Below are positions 50,886 through 59,838 of a stretch of 64,000 nucleotides of DNA, piece after piece; within the stretch, counting starts at the first letter, position 1; each line of letters starts with the position of its first letter. This stretch comes from JACVCJ01 sp052437175 (GTDB taxonomy: Bacteria; Bacteroidota; Bacteroidia; CAIKAF01). The notes beneath the pieces are model-generated. The model saw nothing but the letters and a program-made list of their open reading frames with translations. It was not told the origin of the DNA and ran no database searches. The stretch spans positions 186,001 through 250,000 of the forward strand of contig JBQVOK010000003.1 in the NCBI GenBank assembly GCA_052437175.1, given 5' to 3'. Both the position numbers and the translations under genes were made by a program.

Positions 50886-51836
50886 ATGGAAAAAAGACAA
50901 TTAGGAAGAAGCGACCTGTATGTAAGTCCGCTTACGTTCGGAGGCAATGTATTCGGCTGGACGGCCGATGAGAAGACCTCTTTTGAATTGCTGGACAGAT
51001 TTACGGGCGCAGGTTTCAATTTTATAGATACGGCCGACGTATATTCATCATGGGCGCCCGGGAATAAGGGCGGAGAATCGGAGACCATTATAGGCCGCTG
51101 GCTGAAGAGCCGTGGCAACCGCGATCAGGTGATCATTGCCACCAAGGTGGGCTGGGACTTTGGCGATGGCCGCAAAGGCCTGGAGCCTGCATACATCCGC
51201 CGCGCCGTGGAAGATTCGCTGAGCCGCCTGCAGACGGACTACATAGACCTGTACCAGTCGCACGTGGACGACGAAAGCGTGCCCCAGGAAGAAGTGCTGC
51301 ATACCTATGCCGAACTGATCGGAGAAGGTAAGGTGCGCTGGATCGGGGCCTCGAACTTTAAGGCAGAACGCCTGGCTGCGTCCCTGGAAACTTCAGCAAA
51401 GAACGGGCTGCCCCGCTACGAAAGCCTGCAACCGCAATATAACCTGTACGACCGCGCCGGTTTTGAAACGGCACTCGAAAACGTGTGTACGGAAAATAAC
51501 CTGGGTGTGATCGGCTATTATTCCCTGGCCAGCGGGTTCCTGAGCGGCAAGTACCGCACGGAAAGCGACCTTTCGCAATCGGCCCGTGGCGGCGGAGTAA
51601 AAAAATACCTGGATGCCCGCGGCATGCGCATCCTGGACGCCCTGGACAGCACAGCCGCCGAAACCGGTTCCACACCGGCAACGGTAGCCCTGGCCTGGCT
51701 GATACAGCGGCCTTCGGTAACCGCGCCCATTGTAAGTGCCACCAAGACGGACCAGTTGCAGTCCCTCGTAAAAGCGCCGGAACTTACACTGTCTGCAGAG
51801 GCGGTGCAACGGCTCAATGAGGCGTCTGCCCTGTAA
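50886..51836 (+). CDS. Aldo/keto reductase
   Basis: A 316-residue NADPH-dependent reductase with a TIM barrel. The catalytic tetrad is visible: Asp 48 and Tyr 53 in FIDTADVYSSW, Lys 87 in IIATKVGW, and His 126 in LYQSHVDDE. The NADPH site near the end is RPSVTAPIVSATKTDQL. It resembles the YajO/Tas-like branch acting on aldehydes and ketones. Being co-transcribed with the zinc dehydrogenase and sharing a regulator with an efflux pump, it may detoxify reactive carbonyls (inference). Confidence 0.92.
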   Translation: MEKRQLGRSDLYVSPLTFGGNVFGWTADEKTSFELLDRFTGAGFNFIDTADVYSSWAPGNKGGESETIIGRWLKSRGNRDQVIIATKVGWDFGDGRKGLEPAYIRRAVEDSLSRLQTDYIDLYQSHVDDESVPQEEVLHTYAELIGEGKVRWIGASNFKAERLAASLETSAKNGLPRYESLQPQYNLYDRAGFETALENVCTENNLGVIGYYSLASGFLSGKYRTESDLSQSARGGGVKKYLDARGMRILDALDSTAAETGSTPATVALAWLIQRPSVTAPIVSATKTDQLQSLVKAPELTLSAEAVQRLNEASAL

Positions 51837-51928
51837 ACTTAGTATAGCCTAAGTCGGGAGGAGAGCGCAATTCCATGTTTCTCAGATTCGTTACTTTTTC
51901 AAAAGAGGGGGAATTCTCAAATCTCGCG

Positions 51929-51959
51929 GTCCGCATGCTTCGTGTATGCGGACTTTTTT
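51929..51959 (+). terminator. Terminator after the reductase operon
   Basis: GTCCGCAT (51929-51936) pairs with ATGCGGAC (51946-51953), followed by TTTTTT (51954-51959). It separates the reductase operon from the efflux operon, each with its own TCS2 site. Confidence 0.88.
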
Positions 51960-51998
51960 ATTGTTAAGAAACAGCAAAAAAAGTCCGCTGGACCGGTG

Positions 51999-52033
51999 CT
52001 TCAAAATTACTTCAGATTCCTGTATTCTCTTTG
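51999..52033 (+). promoter_or_regulatory. TCS2 operator site F with -7 box (efflux operon)
   Basis: CTTCA (51999-52003), 6 nt, CTTCA (52010-52014), 15 nt, TTTG (52030-52033). Sites E and F share still more: GTATTCTCTTTG lies at the same place in both. The leader to the TolC-like gene is about 42 nt. Confidence 0.7.
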
Positions 52034-52075
52034 TTCCCGTACCACACCACATACAGAGAGAGGACCTATTAGTAT

Positions 52076-53467
52076 ATGACACGAAAAAACATGTATGGTT
52101 TAAGCGGCCTGGCATTTTTCTTTTGTGCGGGGCTGCAGGCGCAGGTGCTGAATATGAAGGACGCACTGAATACCGCGCTGAACAATTACGGCAGCATAAA
52201 AGCAAAAAGCAGTTATGTACAGGCATCGGCGGCACAGCTGGGACAGGCAAGGCGTTCGTACGCGCCCAACCTGGTAGTGTCTGCCCAGCAGGATTACGGA
52301 ACGGTGAACGGACAAAACGGGCCCCTGTACGGCTTTGGCGGATTCGGGGTGGCCTCTTCGGGGCTGCCGCTTCCCGATCAGAACTGGAATGCCGCTTTCG
52401 GCGCCCTGTACCTGGCCAATTTCAACTGGGAATTTTTCACATTCGGGCGGGTGCGCGAACGTATTAAAGTAGCAAAGACCACCCTGCAGCGCGACTCGGC
52501 CGACCTGGCCCAGGAGCAGTTCCAGCACCAGGTAAAAGTGGCTTCGGCCTACCTGAACCTGCTGGCCGCCCAGCGCATCACACGCTCACAGGAGCGCAAC
52601 CTGGAACGGGCCCTGGTCTTTAAATCGACCACCGTAAGCCGCGCCGCCAGCGGCCTTCTCCCGGGAGTAGACTCCTCCCTGGCCGCCGCAGAGGTTTCCG
52701 GCGCAAGAATAGCACTTATACGGGCAAAAGATACGGAGCAGGAACAGGCGAATAAACTGTCTGTTTTAATGGGGATTCAAACGACGGATTTTGTGCTGGA
52801 TACTACCTTTCTCAGCACGGTTCCTGCCTCCGTTTTTTCTTCGGCTTCCTTGCGCGAGGAAACGCACCCGGTGCTGCGTTTTTTGCAGAGCCGCACCAAT
52901 ATCAGCCTGGAACAGACCAAACTGCTGCGCCGTCAGTATTACCCGTCCTTTTCGCTCTTTGGCATTATGCAGGGCCGCGGATCGGGCTTTGAGGCCGGTT
53001 ACACGCAGGACCAGACCAAGTTCACCCGCAATTACGGTACAGGAGTTACACCCACACGGGCTAATTACCTGGTAGGCGTGGGAATGAACTGGAACATGAT
53101 GTCCGTTTTGCAGAACGAAGCCCAGGTACGCTCACAGAAGTACATCAGCGAAGGCCTGCAGCAGGAATACGACCTGGCGCGGCAGCAGATACTGGCCCAG
53201 CAGGCCCTGGCCGAACAAAAGGTACGCAACGCCATGGACGCTTACGCCGAAGTGCCGCAGCAGGTAAAAGCCGCTTCGGAGGCCTATGTACAAAAAAGTA
53301 CCATGTACCGCAACGGGCTTTCTACCATTGTAGAGGTGACCCAGAGCATGTACGCACTGAACCGCGCCGAAACCGACCGCGATATTGCGTATAGTAATGT
53401 ATGGCAGGCCCTGCTTATGAAAGCGGCAGCGGCAGGCGATTTTGGTATATTTATTAATGAATTTTAA
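52076..53467 (+). CDS. TolC-family outer-membrane efflux protein
   Basis: A 463-residue outer-membrane channel. A signal peptide (to about residue 22, ending GLQAQ) is followed by two TolC-like halves with long helices (MKDALNTALNNYGSIKAKSSYVQASAAQLGQA; RERIKVAKTTLQRDSADLAQEQFQHQVKVASAYLNLLAAQ; and IVEVTQSMYALNRAETDRDIAYSNVWQALLMKAAAAG near the end). It forms the exit duct of the tripartite pump with the RND protein and adaptor encoded downstream. The start could also be ATG 52091. The gene leads the operon, which is unusual since many RND operons start with the adaptor. Confidence 0.9.
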   Translation: MTRKNMYGLSGLAFFFCAGLQAQVLNMKDALNTALNNYGSIKAKSSYVQASAAQLGQARRSYAPNLVVSAQQDYGTVNGQNGPLYGFGGFGVASSGLPLPDQNWNAAFGALYLANFNWEFFTFGRVRERIKVAKTTLQRDSADLAQEQFQHQVKVASAYLNLLAAQRITRSQERNLERALVFKSTTVSRAASGLLPGVDSSLAAAEVSGARIALIRAKDTEQEQANKLSVLMGIQTTDFVLDTTFLSTVPASVFSSASLREETHPVLRFLQSRTNISLEQTKLLRRQYYPSFSLFGIMQGRGSGFEAGYTQDQTKFTRNYGTGVTPTRANYLVGVGMNWNMMSVLQNEAQVRSQKYISEGLQQEYDLARQQILAQQALAEQKVRNAMDAYAEVPQQVKAASEAYVQKSTMYRNGLSTIVEVTQSMYALNRAETDRDIAYSNVWQALLMKAAAAGDFGIFINEF

Positions 53468-53479
53468 TCACTCAGAGGA

Positions 53480-56400
53480 ATGAACTTGATAAGGGCCGCA
53501 TTACGCAAACCCATTACGGTACTGGTAATGGTAGCGGGATTGTTTTTCTTCGGGATACAGGCCGTACGGGACATTAAGGTGGATATTCTGCCTAAAATGA
53601 ACCTTCCGGTAATTTACATAGCACACCCCTTCGGAGGCTACACGCCCAACCAGATGGAGGCATATTTCGGCAAGCAGTACGTGAACATCCTGCTGTTCGC
53701 CAACGGTATCAAGACCATTGAGACCAAGAACATACAGGGTCTTATGCTCATGAAACTTACCTATTACGAGGGCACCAATATGGCCCAGGCCGCATCGGAG
53801 CTCAGCGCGCTCTCGAACCGTATACAGGCGATCTTTCCGCCGGGTTCGCAGCCGCCCTTCGTGATCCGTTTTGATGCCTCTTCACTACCCGTCGGGCAAC
53901 TGGTACTGAGCAGTCCCACGCGTTCCAACAACGAACTGCAGGACCTGGCCAACGTATACGTGCGGGCCTCGTTCACGTCCATTCCGGGTCTGCTGGCACC
54001 GCCGCCGTTCGGGGGTAGTCCGCGTACCATCGAGATCAATGTGAACCCCGAAGCCCTGCGGGCACACAACCTTACGCCCGACCAGATCGTAGAGGCCATC
54101 CGCCTCAACAACCAGACGGCGCCTTCGGGTAACGTGCGTATCGGTGATTTCAATTACATAACACCCACCAACAATACCATTAAGAAAATGGAGGATTTCG
54201 GCAGTATACCGCTGTTCAAAGGCGGGGTGCAGAACCTGTACCTGCGCGATGTGGCCACGGTAAAGGACGGCGCCGATATTACCGCCGGTTATGCCCTGGT
54301 GAACGGTAAGCGCTCGGTATACATCAGCATAGCCAAAGCAGCAGACGCCTCTACCTGGGAAGTGGTGAACCAGCTGAAGGAGAACCTGCCTAAAATACAG
54401 AGCACCCTGCCCGAAGACGTTACGCTTTCTTACGAGTTCGACCAGTCGGTATACGTGATCAATGCTGTAAAAAGCCTCATCAGCGAAGGCGTGATCGGGG
54501 CCCTGCTCACCGGCCTGATGGTACTGTTGTTCCTGGGCGACCGCCGCGCCGCCCTCATCGTGATCCTTACCATTCCTACTTCGGTGATCGCCGGGGTGCT
54601 GTTCCTGAAATTAGCCGGACAAACCATCAATATCATGTCGCTCAGTGGCCTGGCCCTGGCCATCGGTATCCTGGTAGACGAGTCTACGGTGACCATCGAG
54701 AACATTCACCAGCACCTGGCCATGGGAAAATCCAAGGCCCTGGCTATCTGGGACGCCTGCCGCGAGATCGCCTTCCCCAAACTCCTGATCCTGCTTTGTA
54801 TCCTGGCAGTATTTGCCCCGGCCTTTACCATGTCGGGCATTCCCGGTGCACTGTTCCTGCCCCTGGCCCTGGCCATCGGTTTTGCCATGATCGTTTCTTT
54901 CCTGCTCTCACAGACCTTTGTGCCCATTATGGCCAACTGGCTCATGAAAGCACATGCACATAAAGAAGAAGAACACGAAACAAAACCTGTTAAAATATCC
55001 CGCTTCGACAAATTCCGCACCCGGTTTTTGGATATGCATCAACGCCTTGTTCCGTTCAGGAAGCCGGTTGTTTTAGTATATGTATTGGGCGTTTCGGCCC
55101 TGGCTGTGTTGTTTCTTTCGAACATCGGCCGCGATGTACTGCCCAAGGTAAATTCCAGCCAGTTTCAGCTGCGCATGCGGGCTGCAGACGGTACCCGTAT
55201 CGAACGCACCGAAGAAAAGGCCCTGCTGGTGCTGAAAGAACTGGAAGATATGGTAGGGAAGGAGCACATCAATATAACTTCGGTATACGTGGGTCAGCAC
55301 CCTTCGCTGTTCTCTGTTTCGCCGATTTACCTGTTCACTGCCGGTCCGCACGAGGCCGTTTTCCAGGTGAGCCTGAAAGATTATGAGGCCGATATGGACG
55401 CGTTCAAGGACCAGCTGCGTGCACGCATTCACAAAACACTGCCGGACGTACGGCTTTCTTTTGAGCCCATAGAACTTACCGATAAGGTACTGAGCCAAGG
55501 TTCGCCCACGCCGGTGGAGGTGCGCATTGCGGGCAAGAACAAAAAACAGAATGAAGAATATGCCCGCAGGATCGTGGAGAAGCTCCGGAGTATCGAATAC
55601 CTGCGCGATGTACAGATCGCCCAGCCGATCCGTTACCCGGCCCTGAACATCGATATAGACCGTACCCGGGCCGCTCAGCTGGGTGTGGACATGAGCGACG
55701 TTTCGCGTTCGCTGATCGCTTCTACCTCTTCGTCGAGATACACGGAAAAGAACGTGTGGGTAGACGAGCGCGTAGGCCTTTCCTACAACGTACAGGTGCA
55801 GGTGCCGCTGAACGAGATGCGCAGCGAGAACAACATCGGTGAAATACCCTTGTTACGTAACCAGATACGTCCCATCCTGGGTGATGTGGCTACCATTACA
55901 CAGGACACTACCTATGGCCAGAACGACAACCTGGGCGCCATGCCCTACCTGTCGGTTACGGCCAATCTGCACAACAAAGACCTGGGTTCTGCCTCCGATG
56001 ATGTACAGAAGGCCATTGCCTCCCTGGGCGAACTGCCGCGCGGACTTTTCGTGGAACAGATCGGGCTGGGCAAGGTGCTGGGCGAAACGCTCGACAGTCT
56101 GCAGGCCGGACTGCTGGTGGCCGTGGTGGTGATCTTCCTGATGCTTTCGGCCAATTTTCAATCGTTCAAGGTTTCGCTGGTGGTGCTCACCGCTGTGCCT
56201 GCCGTGGTACTGGGTTCCCTGCTGCTGCTTATGCTCACGGGCTCTACGCTCAACCTGCAGTCGTATATGGGTATCATTATGTCGGTAGGGGTTTCCATTG
56301 CCAATGCCGTACTCCTGATCAACAATGCCGAAGAGATTCGCAAGCGCACCGGCGATGCGTTACAGGCCGCTAAAGAGGCTACTTCGCTGCGCCTGCGTCC

Positions 56401-56656
56401 CATTCTTATGACCAGTGTGGCCATGGTAATGGGTATGCTGCCGATGGCCATCGGGCATGGCGAGGGCGGAGACCAGGTATCGCCGCTGGGCCGTGCCGTG
56501 ATCGGCGGACTGATCGCGTCTACCTTTGCCGTGCTGGTGATCCTGCCCCTGGTATTTGCCTGGGTACAGGGCAAGGCTGCTACCACGTCGCTTTCGCTCG
56601 ACCCTACCGATAAAAACAGCCGCTTTTATGAAGAAGGCAGCGAACACAACGTATAA
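53480..56656 (+). CDS. RND-family efflux transporter permease
   Basis: A 1058-residue inner-membrane proton-driven pump. Twelve likely membrane helices and two large periplasmic loops match the AcrB/HAE1 fold. The start KPITVLVMVAGLFFFGIQAVRDIKVDILPKMNLPVI and PTSVIAGVLFLKLAGQTINIMSLSGLALAIGILVDESTVTIENI are diagnostic. The proton-relay pair, usually Asp-Asp in TM4 of AcrB, reads Asp-Glu here (LVDEST). Late segments (QSYMGIIMSVGVSIANAVLLINNAEE) are typical of the second repeat. Substrates are unknown; the shared regulator with two reductases suggests organic toxic compounds. Confidence 0.94.
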   Translation: MNLIRAALRKPITVLVMVAGLFFFGIQAVRDIKVDILPKMNLPVIYIAHPFGGYTPNQMEAYFGKQYVNILLFANGIKTIETKNIQGLMLMKLTYYEGTNMAQAASELSALSNRIQAIFPPGSQPPFVIRFDASSLPVGQLVLSSPTRSNNELQDLANVYVRASFTSIPGLLAPPPFGGSPRTIEINVNPEALRAHNLTPDQIVEAIRLNNQTAPSGNVRIGDFNYITPTNNTIKKMEDFGSIPLFKGGVQNLYLRDVATVKDGADITAGYALVNGKRSVYISIAKAADASTWEVVNQLKENLPKIQSTLPEDVTLSYEFDQSVYVINAVKSLISEGVIGALLTGLMVLLFLGDRRAALIVILTIPTSVIAGVLFLKLAGQTINIMSLSGLALAIGILVDESTVTIENIHQHLAMGKSKALAIWDACREIAFPKLLILLCILAVFAPAFTMSGIPGALFLPLALAIGFAMIVSFLLSQTFVPIMANWLMKAHAHKEEEHETKPVKISRFDKFRTRFLDMHQRLVPFRKPVVLVYVLGVSALAVLFLSNIGRDVLPKVNSSQFQLRMRAADGTRIERTEEKALLVLKELEDMVGKEHINITSVYVGQHPSLFSVSPIYLFTAGPHEAVFQVSLKDYEADMDAFKDQLRARIHKTLPDVRLSFEPIELTDKVLSQGSPTPVEVRIAGKNKKQNEEYARRIVEKLRSIEYLRDVQIAQPIRYPALNIDIDRTRAAQLGVDMSDVSRSLIASTSSSRYTEKNVWVDERVGLSYNVQVQVPLNEMRSENNIGEIPLLRNQIRPILGDVATITQDTTYGQNDNLGAMPYLSVTANLHNKDLGSASDDVQKAIASLGELPRGLFVEQIGLGKVLGETLDSLQAGLLVAVVVIFLMLSANFQSFKVSLVVLTAVPAVVLGSLLLLMLTGSTLNLQSYMGIIMSVGVSIANAVLLINNAEEIRKRTGDALQAAKEATSLRLRPILMTSVAMVMGMLPMAIGHGEGGDQVSPLGRAVIGGLIASTFAVLVILPLVFAWVQGKAATTSLSLDPTDKNSRFYEEGSEHNV

Positions 56657-56682
56657 CCGAACTTAATGATATATATACTAAC

Positions 56683-57777
56683 ATGAACAGGATACACATA
56701 GTATACGCCGCGATCGGCCTGCTGCTGGCCGGTTGTACTGCTTCGGCCAAACAGGAGGATAAAGCAGCGGACACCGCGCCTGCTGTTACGGAAACCTTTG
56801 TATTGAAAAAAGATACACTTTCATCCGGACTACAACTTCCGGGAGAACTGATCGCCTTTCAGCAGGTAGACCTGTATGCCAAGGTGAGCAGTTTTGTAAA
56901 AGAACTCAAAGCCGACCTGGGCACCGAAGTAAAGGAAGGTCAGCTGCTGGTGGTACTGGAAGCACCGGAGATCAGTTCACAGCTGGTGGCTGCCGAATCG
57001 CGCCTGCGCTCCCAGGAAGCGGTATATGCCGCCTCCAAAGCCACCTACGACCGCCTGCTGGAAACGTCGAAAACGCCGGGGACGGTATCGAAGAACGAAC
57101 TGGACCAGGCCGAAGCCCGGAAGAACTCAGACCTGGCGCAGCTGGACGCCGCCAAAGCCATTTACAAAGAGGTGACCAGCATGAAGAACTACCTGGAGAT
57201 ACGGGCACCTTTCAGCGGTATCATTACAGCCCGTAACGTAAATCCCGGGGCCTTTGTGGGTCCTGCCGGCCGCGGCTCGGAACAGCCCCTGTTCACCCTG
57301 CAAGAACAGAAAAAACTGCGGCTCACCGTTTCGGTCCCCGAAGCCTTTACTGGCTTCCTTAAACCGGGCGATGCCGTGAAATTCGGGGTACGTTCCCTGC
57401 CGGGCGAGGAATTTACAGCTAAGGTATCGCGTATGGCCGGGGCCCTGGACGTACGCCTGCGCTCCGAGAAAATAGAAATGGACGTGTACAACAACGACAA
57501 AAAACTGTTGCCGGGCATGGTGGCCGAAGTACGGCTGCCCATCGGGCAGAACGACAGCGCCTTTATCGTGCCCAAAACCGCCGTGGTAAGCTCGGCGGAA
57601 GGGATTTTCCTGGTGCGTTCCGTGGACAATAAGGCGCAGCGCGTGGAAGTACGTAAAGGTCGTGAACAGAACAACAAGGTAGAAGTATTCGGCAACCTGG
57701 AAGCCGGCGGAATTTACGTAGTAAAGGCCGGTGAAGAACTGCGCGATGGTACGCCGCTGAACGGCGCGGCAAAATAA
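56683..57777 (+). CDS. RND efflux periplasmic adaptor (membrane fusion protein)
   Basis: A 364-residue adaptor that links the RND pump to the outer-membrane duct. The N-terminus LLLAGC is a clear lipobox (Cys 18), so it is a lipoprotein of the inner membrane. The order is: barrel-sandwich half (GELIAFQQVDLYAKVSSFVKELKADLGTEVKEGQLLVVLEAPE), a helical hairpin (ISSQLVAAESRLRSQEAVYAASK...LDQAEARKNSDLAQLDAAKAIYKEV), the return lipoyl half (IRAPFSGIITARNVNPGAFV), and beta domains to the end. It is third in the operon, 26 nt after the permease. Confidence 0.92.
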   Translation: MNRIHIVYAAIGLLLAGCTASAKQEDKAADTAPAVTETFVLKKDTLSSGLQLPGELIAFQQVDLYAKVSSFVKELKADLGTEVKEGQLLVVLEAPEISSQLVAAESRLRSQEAVYAASKATYDRLLETSKTPGTVSKNELDQAEARKNSDLAQLDAAKAIYKEVTSMKNYLEIRAPFSGIITARNVNPGAFVGPAGRGSEQPLFTLQEQKKLRLTVSVPEAFTGFLKPGDAVKFGVRSLPGEEFTAKVSRMAGALDVRLRSEKIEMDVYNNDKKLLPGMVAEVRLPIGQNDSAFIVPKTAVVSSAEGIFLVRSVDNKAQRVEVRKGREQNNKVEVFGNLEAGGIYVVKAGEELRDGTPLNGAAK

Positions 57778-57832
57778 GTTTCCGGAGACCTGTTCGTTTC
57801 GGGGAATTTTGTATATTCACAAGAAAACGAGC

Positions 57833-59215
57833 ATGAAAAAAGGATTTGTACTGCCGGTATTTTTGACGGTTCTGAGCCTTTCGCAGGCCTTTGCGCAGTC
57901 AGTGGTCCTTATCGGTAACACCGCGGTGGAAATAGACACCGTGTACACCGGGCTGGACATTCCCTGGGAAATCACCTATGGCCCTGATGATCACCTCTGG
58001 ATAACCGAACGGAAAGGCCTCGTAAGCCGCATCGATCCGGTTGCCAAGACCAAAACCCCTGTGCTCGATATTACGGGGCAGGTATACCAGCAATCAGAAT
58101 CGGGTTTGTTAGGGATGGCACTGCATCCGGATTTTCCAACGCTCCCCTATGTTTTCTTAGTATATACATTCGGCTCTTCGGGGAATATCTTCGAACGCCT
58201 GGTGCAATACAGCTATAATGGCACTACGCTGGGCAGTCCGCTGGTACTGATCGACAGCATCCCCGGCAATACCACGCACGACGGTTCGCGCCTGGCCTTC
58301 CTGCCCGACAAGACCCTGCTCATGAGTACGGGCGATGCCCAGAACACCTCGCTGCCGCAGAACATGTCTTCGCTCAACGGCAAGGTACTGCGCCTGGCCG
58401 CCGGCGGAACACCCCCGGGCGATAATCCCTTCCCCGGAAGTTACGTATATACATTAGGTCACCGTAACATGCAGGGCCTGGTGGTGGCGAACGGCCGCGT
58501 ATATGCATCGGAACACGGTGCTTCTTCCGACGATGAGATACAGATACTGGAGGCTGGGCGTAATTACGGCTGGCCCGATGTACAGGGCTATTGCGATCAG
58601 CCTTCCGAAACTACCTTCTGTAACGACCACAACGTGGTGGAGCCCATCCGCGCCTGGACGCCCACCATTGCGCCGGCGGGTATGGATTATTACAGCAACC
58701 CGATGTTCCCGGAGTTCCACAACAGCCTGTTGCTGGCCGTGCTGAAGGATAAAAAACTGGCCGTACTGCACCTGAACCCGGCCGGGGACCAGATCCTGTC
58801 CGAAGACCTGTACTTCGTGAACCAGTTCGGCCGCCTGCGCGACGTGTGCGTGGGTGCGCAGAAAGAGATCTACATAGCGACCAACGGGCCGTTTTCGTCC
58901 AATACAGAGCCCAATACACACAGTATTATCGTGCTGCGGCCGCCTTTTGTGAACAGCCTGGAGGAAAGCACCGCTAAAGCGCCGCTGCGCCTGTACCCGA
59001 ATCCGTTCACGGGCCGCATTTACCTGGACGATCCTGCGAACAGTGCACCGGACCGTTTACAGGTAATGGATATGCAGGGTCGGGTATGTGCTGATGTAAA
59101 AGTGTTGCAGGCTTCTGCGGGGATCGATCTGCAGCAGCTGGCGCCGGGGATGTACATCATGCACCTGTACCGGGGCGGACAGGAACTTTCGGTACAGAAG
59201 GTCCTGCGCCGTTAA
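57833..59215 (+). CDS. Exported glucose/sorbosone dehydrogenase-like protein with T9SS tail
   Basis: About 460 residues. A signal peptide (MKKGFVLPVFLTVLSLSQAFAQ) is followed by a six-blade propeller of the soluble PQQ glucose/sorbosone dehydrogenase type: LDIPWEITYGPDDHLWITERKGLVSRID, GLLGMALHPDF, RLAFLPDKTLLMSTGD, GHRNMQGLVV...ASEHGASSDDEI, and WTPTIAPAGMDYY. The end has LRLYPNPFTGRIYLDD and PGMYIMHLYRGGQELSVQKVLRR, a T9SS type A sorting domain. It would oxidise sugars or related alcohols at the cell surface if it binds PQQ; PQQ ligands cannot be fully confirmed. A TTG at 57809 overlaps a promoter-like box, so ATG 57833 is used. Confidence 0.85.
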   Translation: MKKGFVLPVFLTVLSLSQAFAQSVVLIGNTAVEIDTVYTGLDIPWEITYGPDDHLWITERKGLVSRIDPVAKTKTPVLDITGQVYQQSESGLLGMALHPDFPTLPYVFLVYTFGSSGNIFERLVQYSYNGTTLGSPLVLIDSIPGNTTHDGSRLAFLPDKTLLMSTGDAQNTSLPQNMSSLNGKVLRLAAGGTPPGDNPFPGSYVYTLGHRNMQGLVVANGRVYASEHGASSDDEIQILEAGRNYGWPDVQGYCDQPSETTFCNDHNVVEPIRAWTPTIAPAGMDYYSNPMFPEFHNSLLLAVLKDKKLAVLHLNPAGDQILSEDLYFVNQFGRLRDVCVGAQKEIYIATNGPFSSNTEPNTHSIIVLRPPFVNSLEESTAKAPLRLYPNPFTGRIYLDDPANSAPDRLQVMDMQGRVCADVKVLQASAGIDLQQLAPGMYIMHLYRGGQELSVQKVLRR

Positions 59216-59258
59216 GCGCTTTTAGGGTATTTTTAGAAACGGGCTGTATACAAATGCG

Positions 59259-59266
59259 TACATTTG
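59259..59266 (+). promoter_or_regulatory. -7 promoter box of the ECF sigma factor gene
   Basis: TACATTTG, a perfect TAnnTTTG box 23 nt before the ATG, which suggests that the housekeeping sigma factor can transcribe this gene. Confidence 0.5.
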
Positions 59267-59289
59267 AAAAAACAGGCTGCTGATACCCT

Positions 59290-59838
59290 ATGCAGGACCA
59301 CGAAGAGGAAGAGAAATACATTTACATCAGTCAGCGGGACCCGCGGGCCTTTGAGTGGCTGTATAACCGGCATCACGACCGTATTTTCCGCTATGTATAC
59401 TCCAAAGTGCGCGATACGGAGCAAACGGCCGACCTTACTTCGGAAGTGTTTCTGAAAGCCTTGATGAATATACGCAATTACGAGCCGAAGGGCATTCCTT
59501 TCTCAGCCTGGTTGTTCCGCATAGCGGTGAATGAAGTGAACATGTACTTCCGGCGTAGCGGTAAAGTGAAACACATATCGGTGCACGAAGACCTGCGCGA
59601 AGAGTGGAATGCACAGTGGGACGATCCTGTGTGGCGCCGGCGGCTGGCCGAAGCGCTGGGCCGGCTTTCTCCCGAAGACCTGCAGCTGATCGAATGGCGC
59701 TTTTTCGACGGGATCCGTTTTAAAGAGATCGCCGAGATGGAATCTTCGACCGAAGCCGCGGTAAAAATGAAAGTTTATCGTATTTTAGAGGTATTAAAAA
59801 AGCAGCTGGAAACACGTGACGAGTATACAAATCGATAA
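59290..59838 (+). CDS. ECF-type RNA polymerase sigma factor
   Basis: A 182-residue sigma factor. Region 2 (about 15-85: RDPRAFEWLYNRHHDRIFRYVYSKVRDTEQTADLTSEVFLKALMNI, then PFSAWLFRIAVNEVNMYFRR) recognises the -10-like element. Region 4 (about 115-175: LGRLSPEDLQLIEWRFFDGIRFKEIAEMESSTEAAVKMKVYRILEVLK) binds the -35-like element. The next gene, a small one-helix membrane protein, overlaps its end by 23 nt and may anchor or control it. Confidence 0.93.
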   Translation: MQDHEEEEKYIYISQRDPRAFEWLYNRHHDRIFRYVYSKVRDTEQTADLTSEVFLKALMNIRNYEPKGIPFSAWLFRIAVNEVNMYFRRSGKVKHISVHEDLREEWNAQWDDPVWRRRLAEALGRLSPEDLQLIEWRFFDGIRFKEIAEMESSTEAAVKMKVYRILEVLKKQLETRDEYTNR

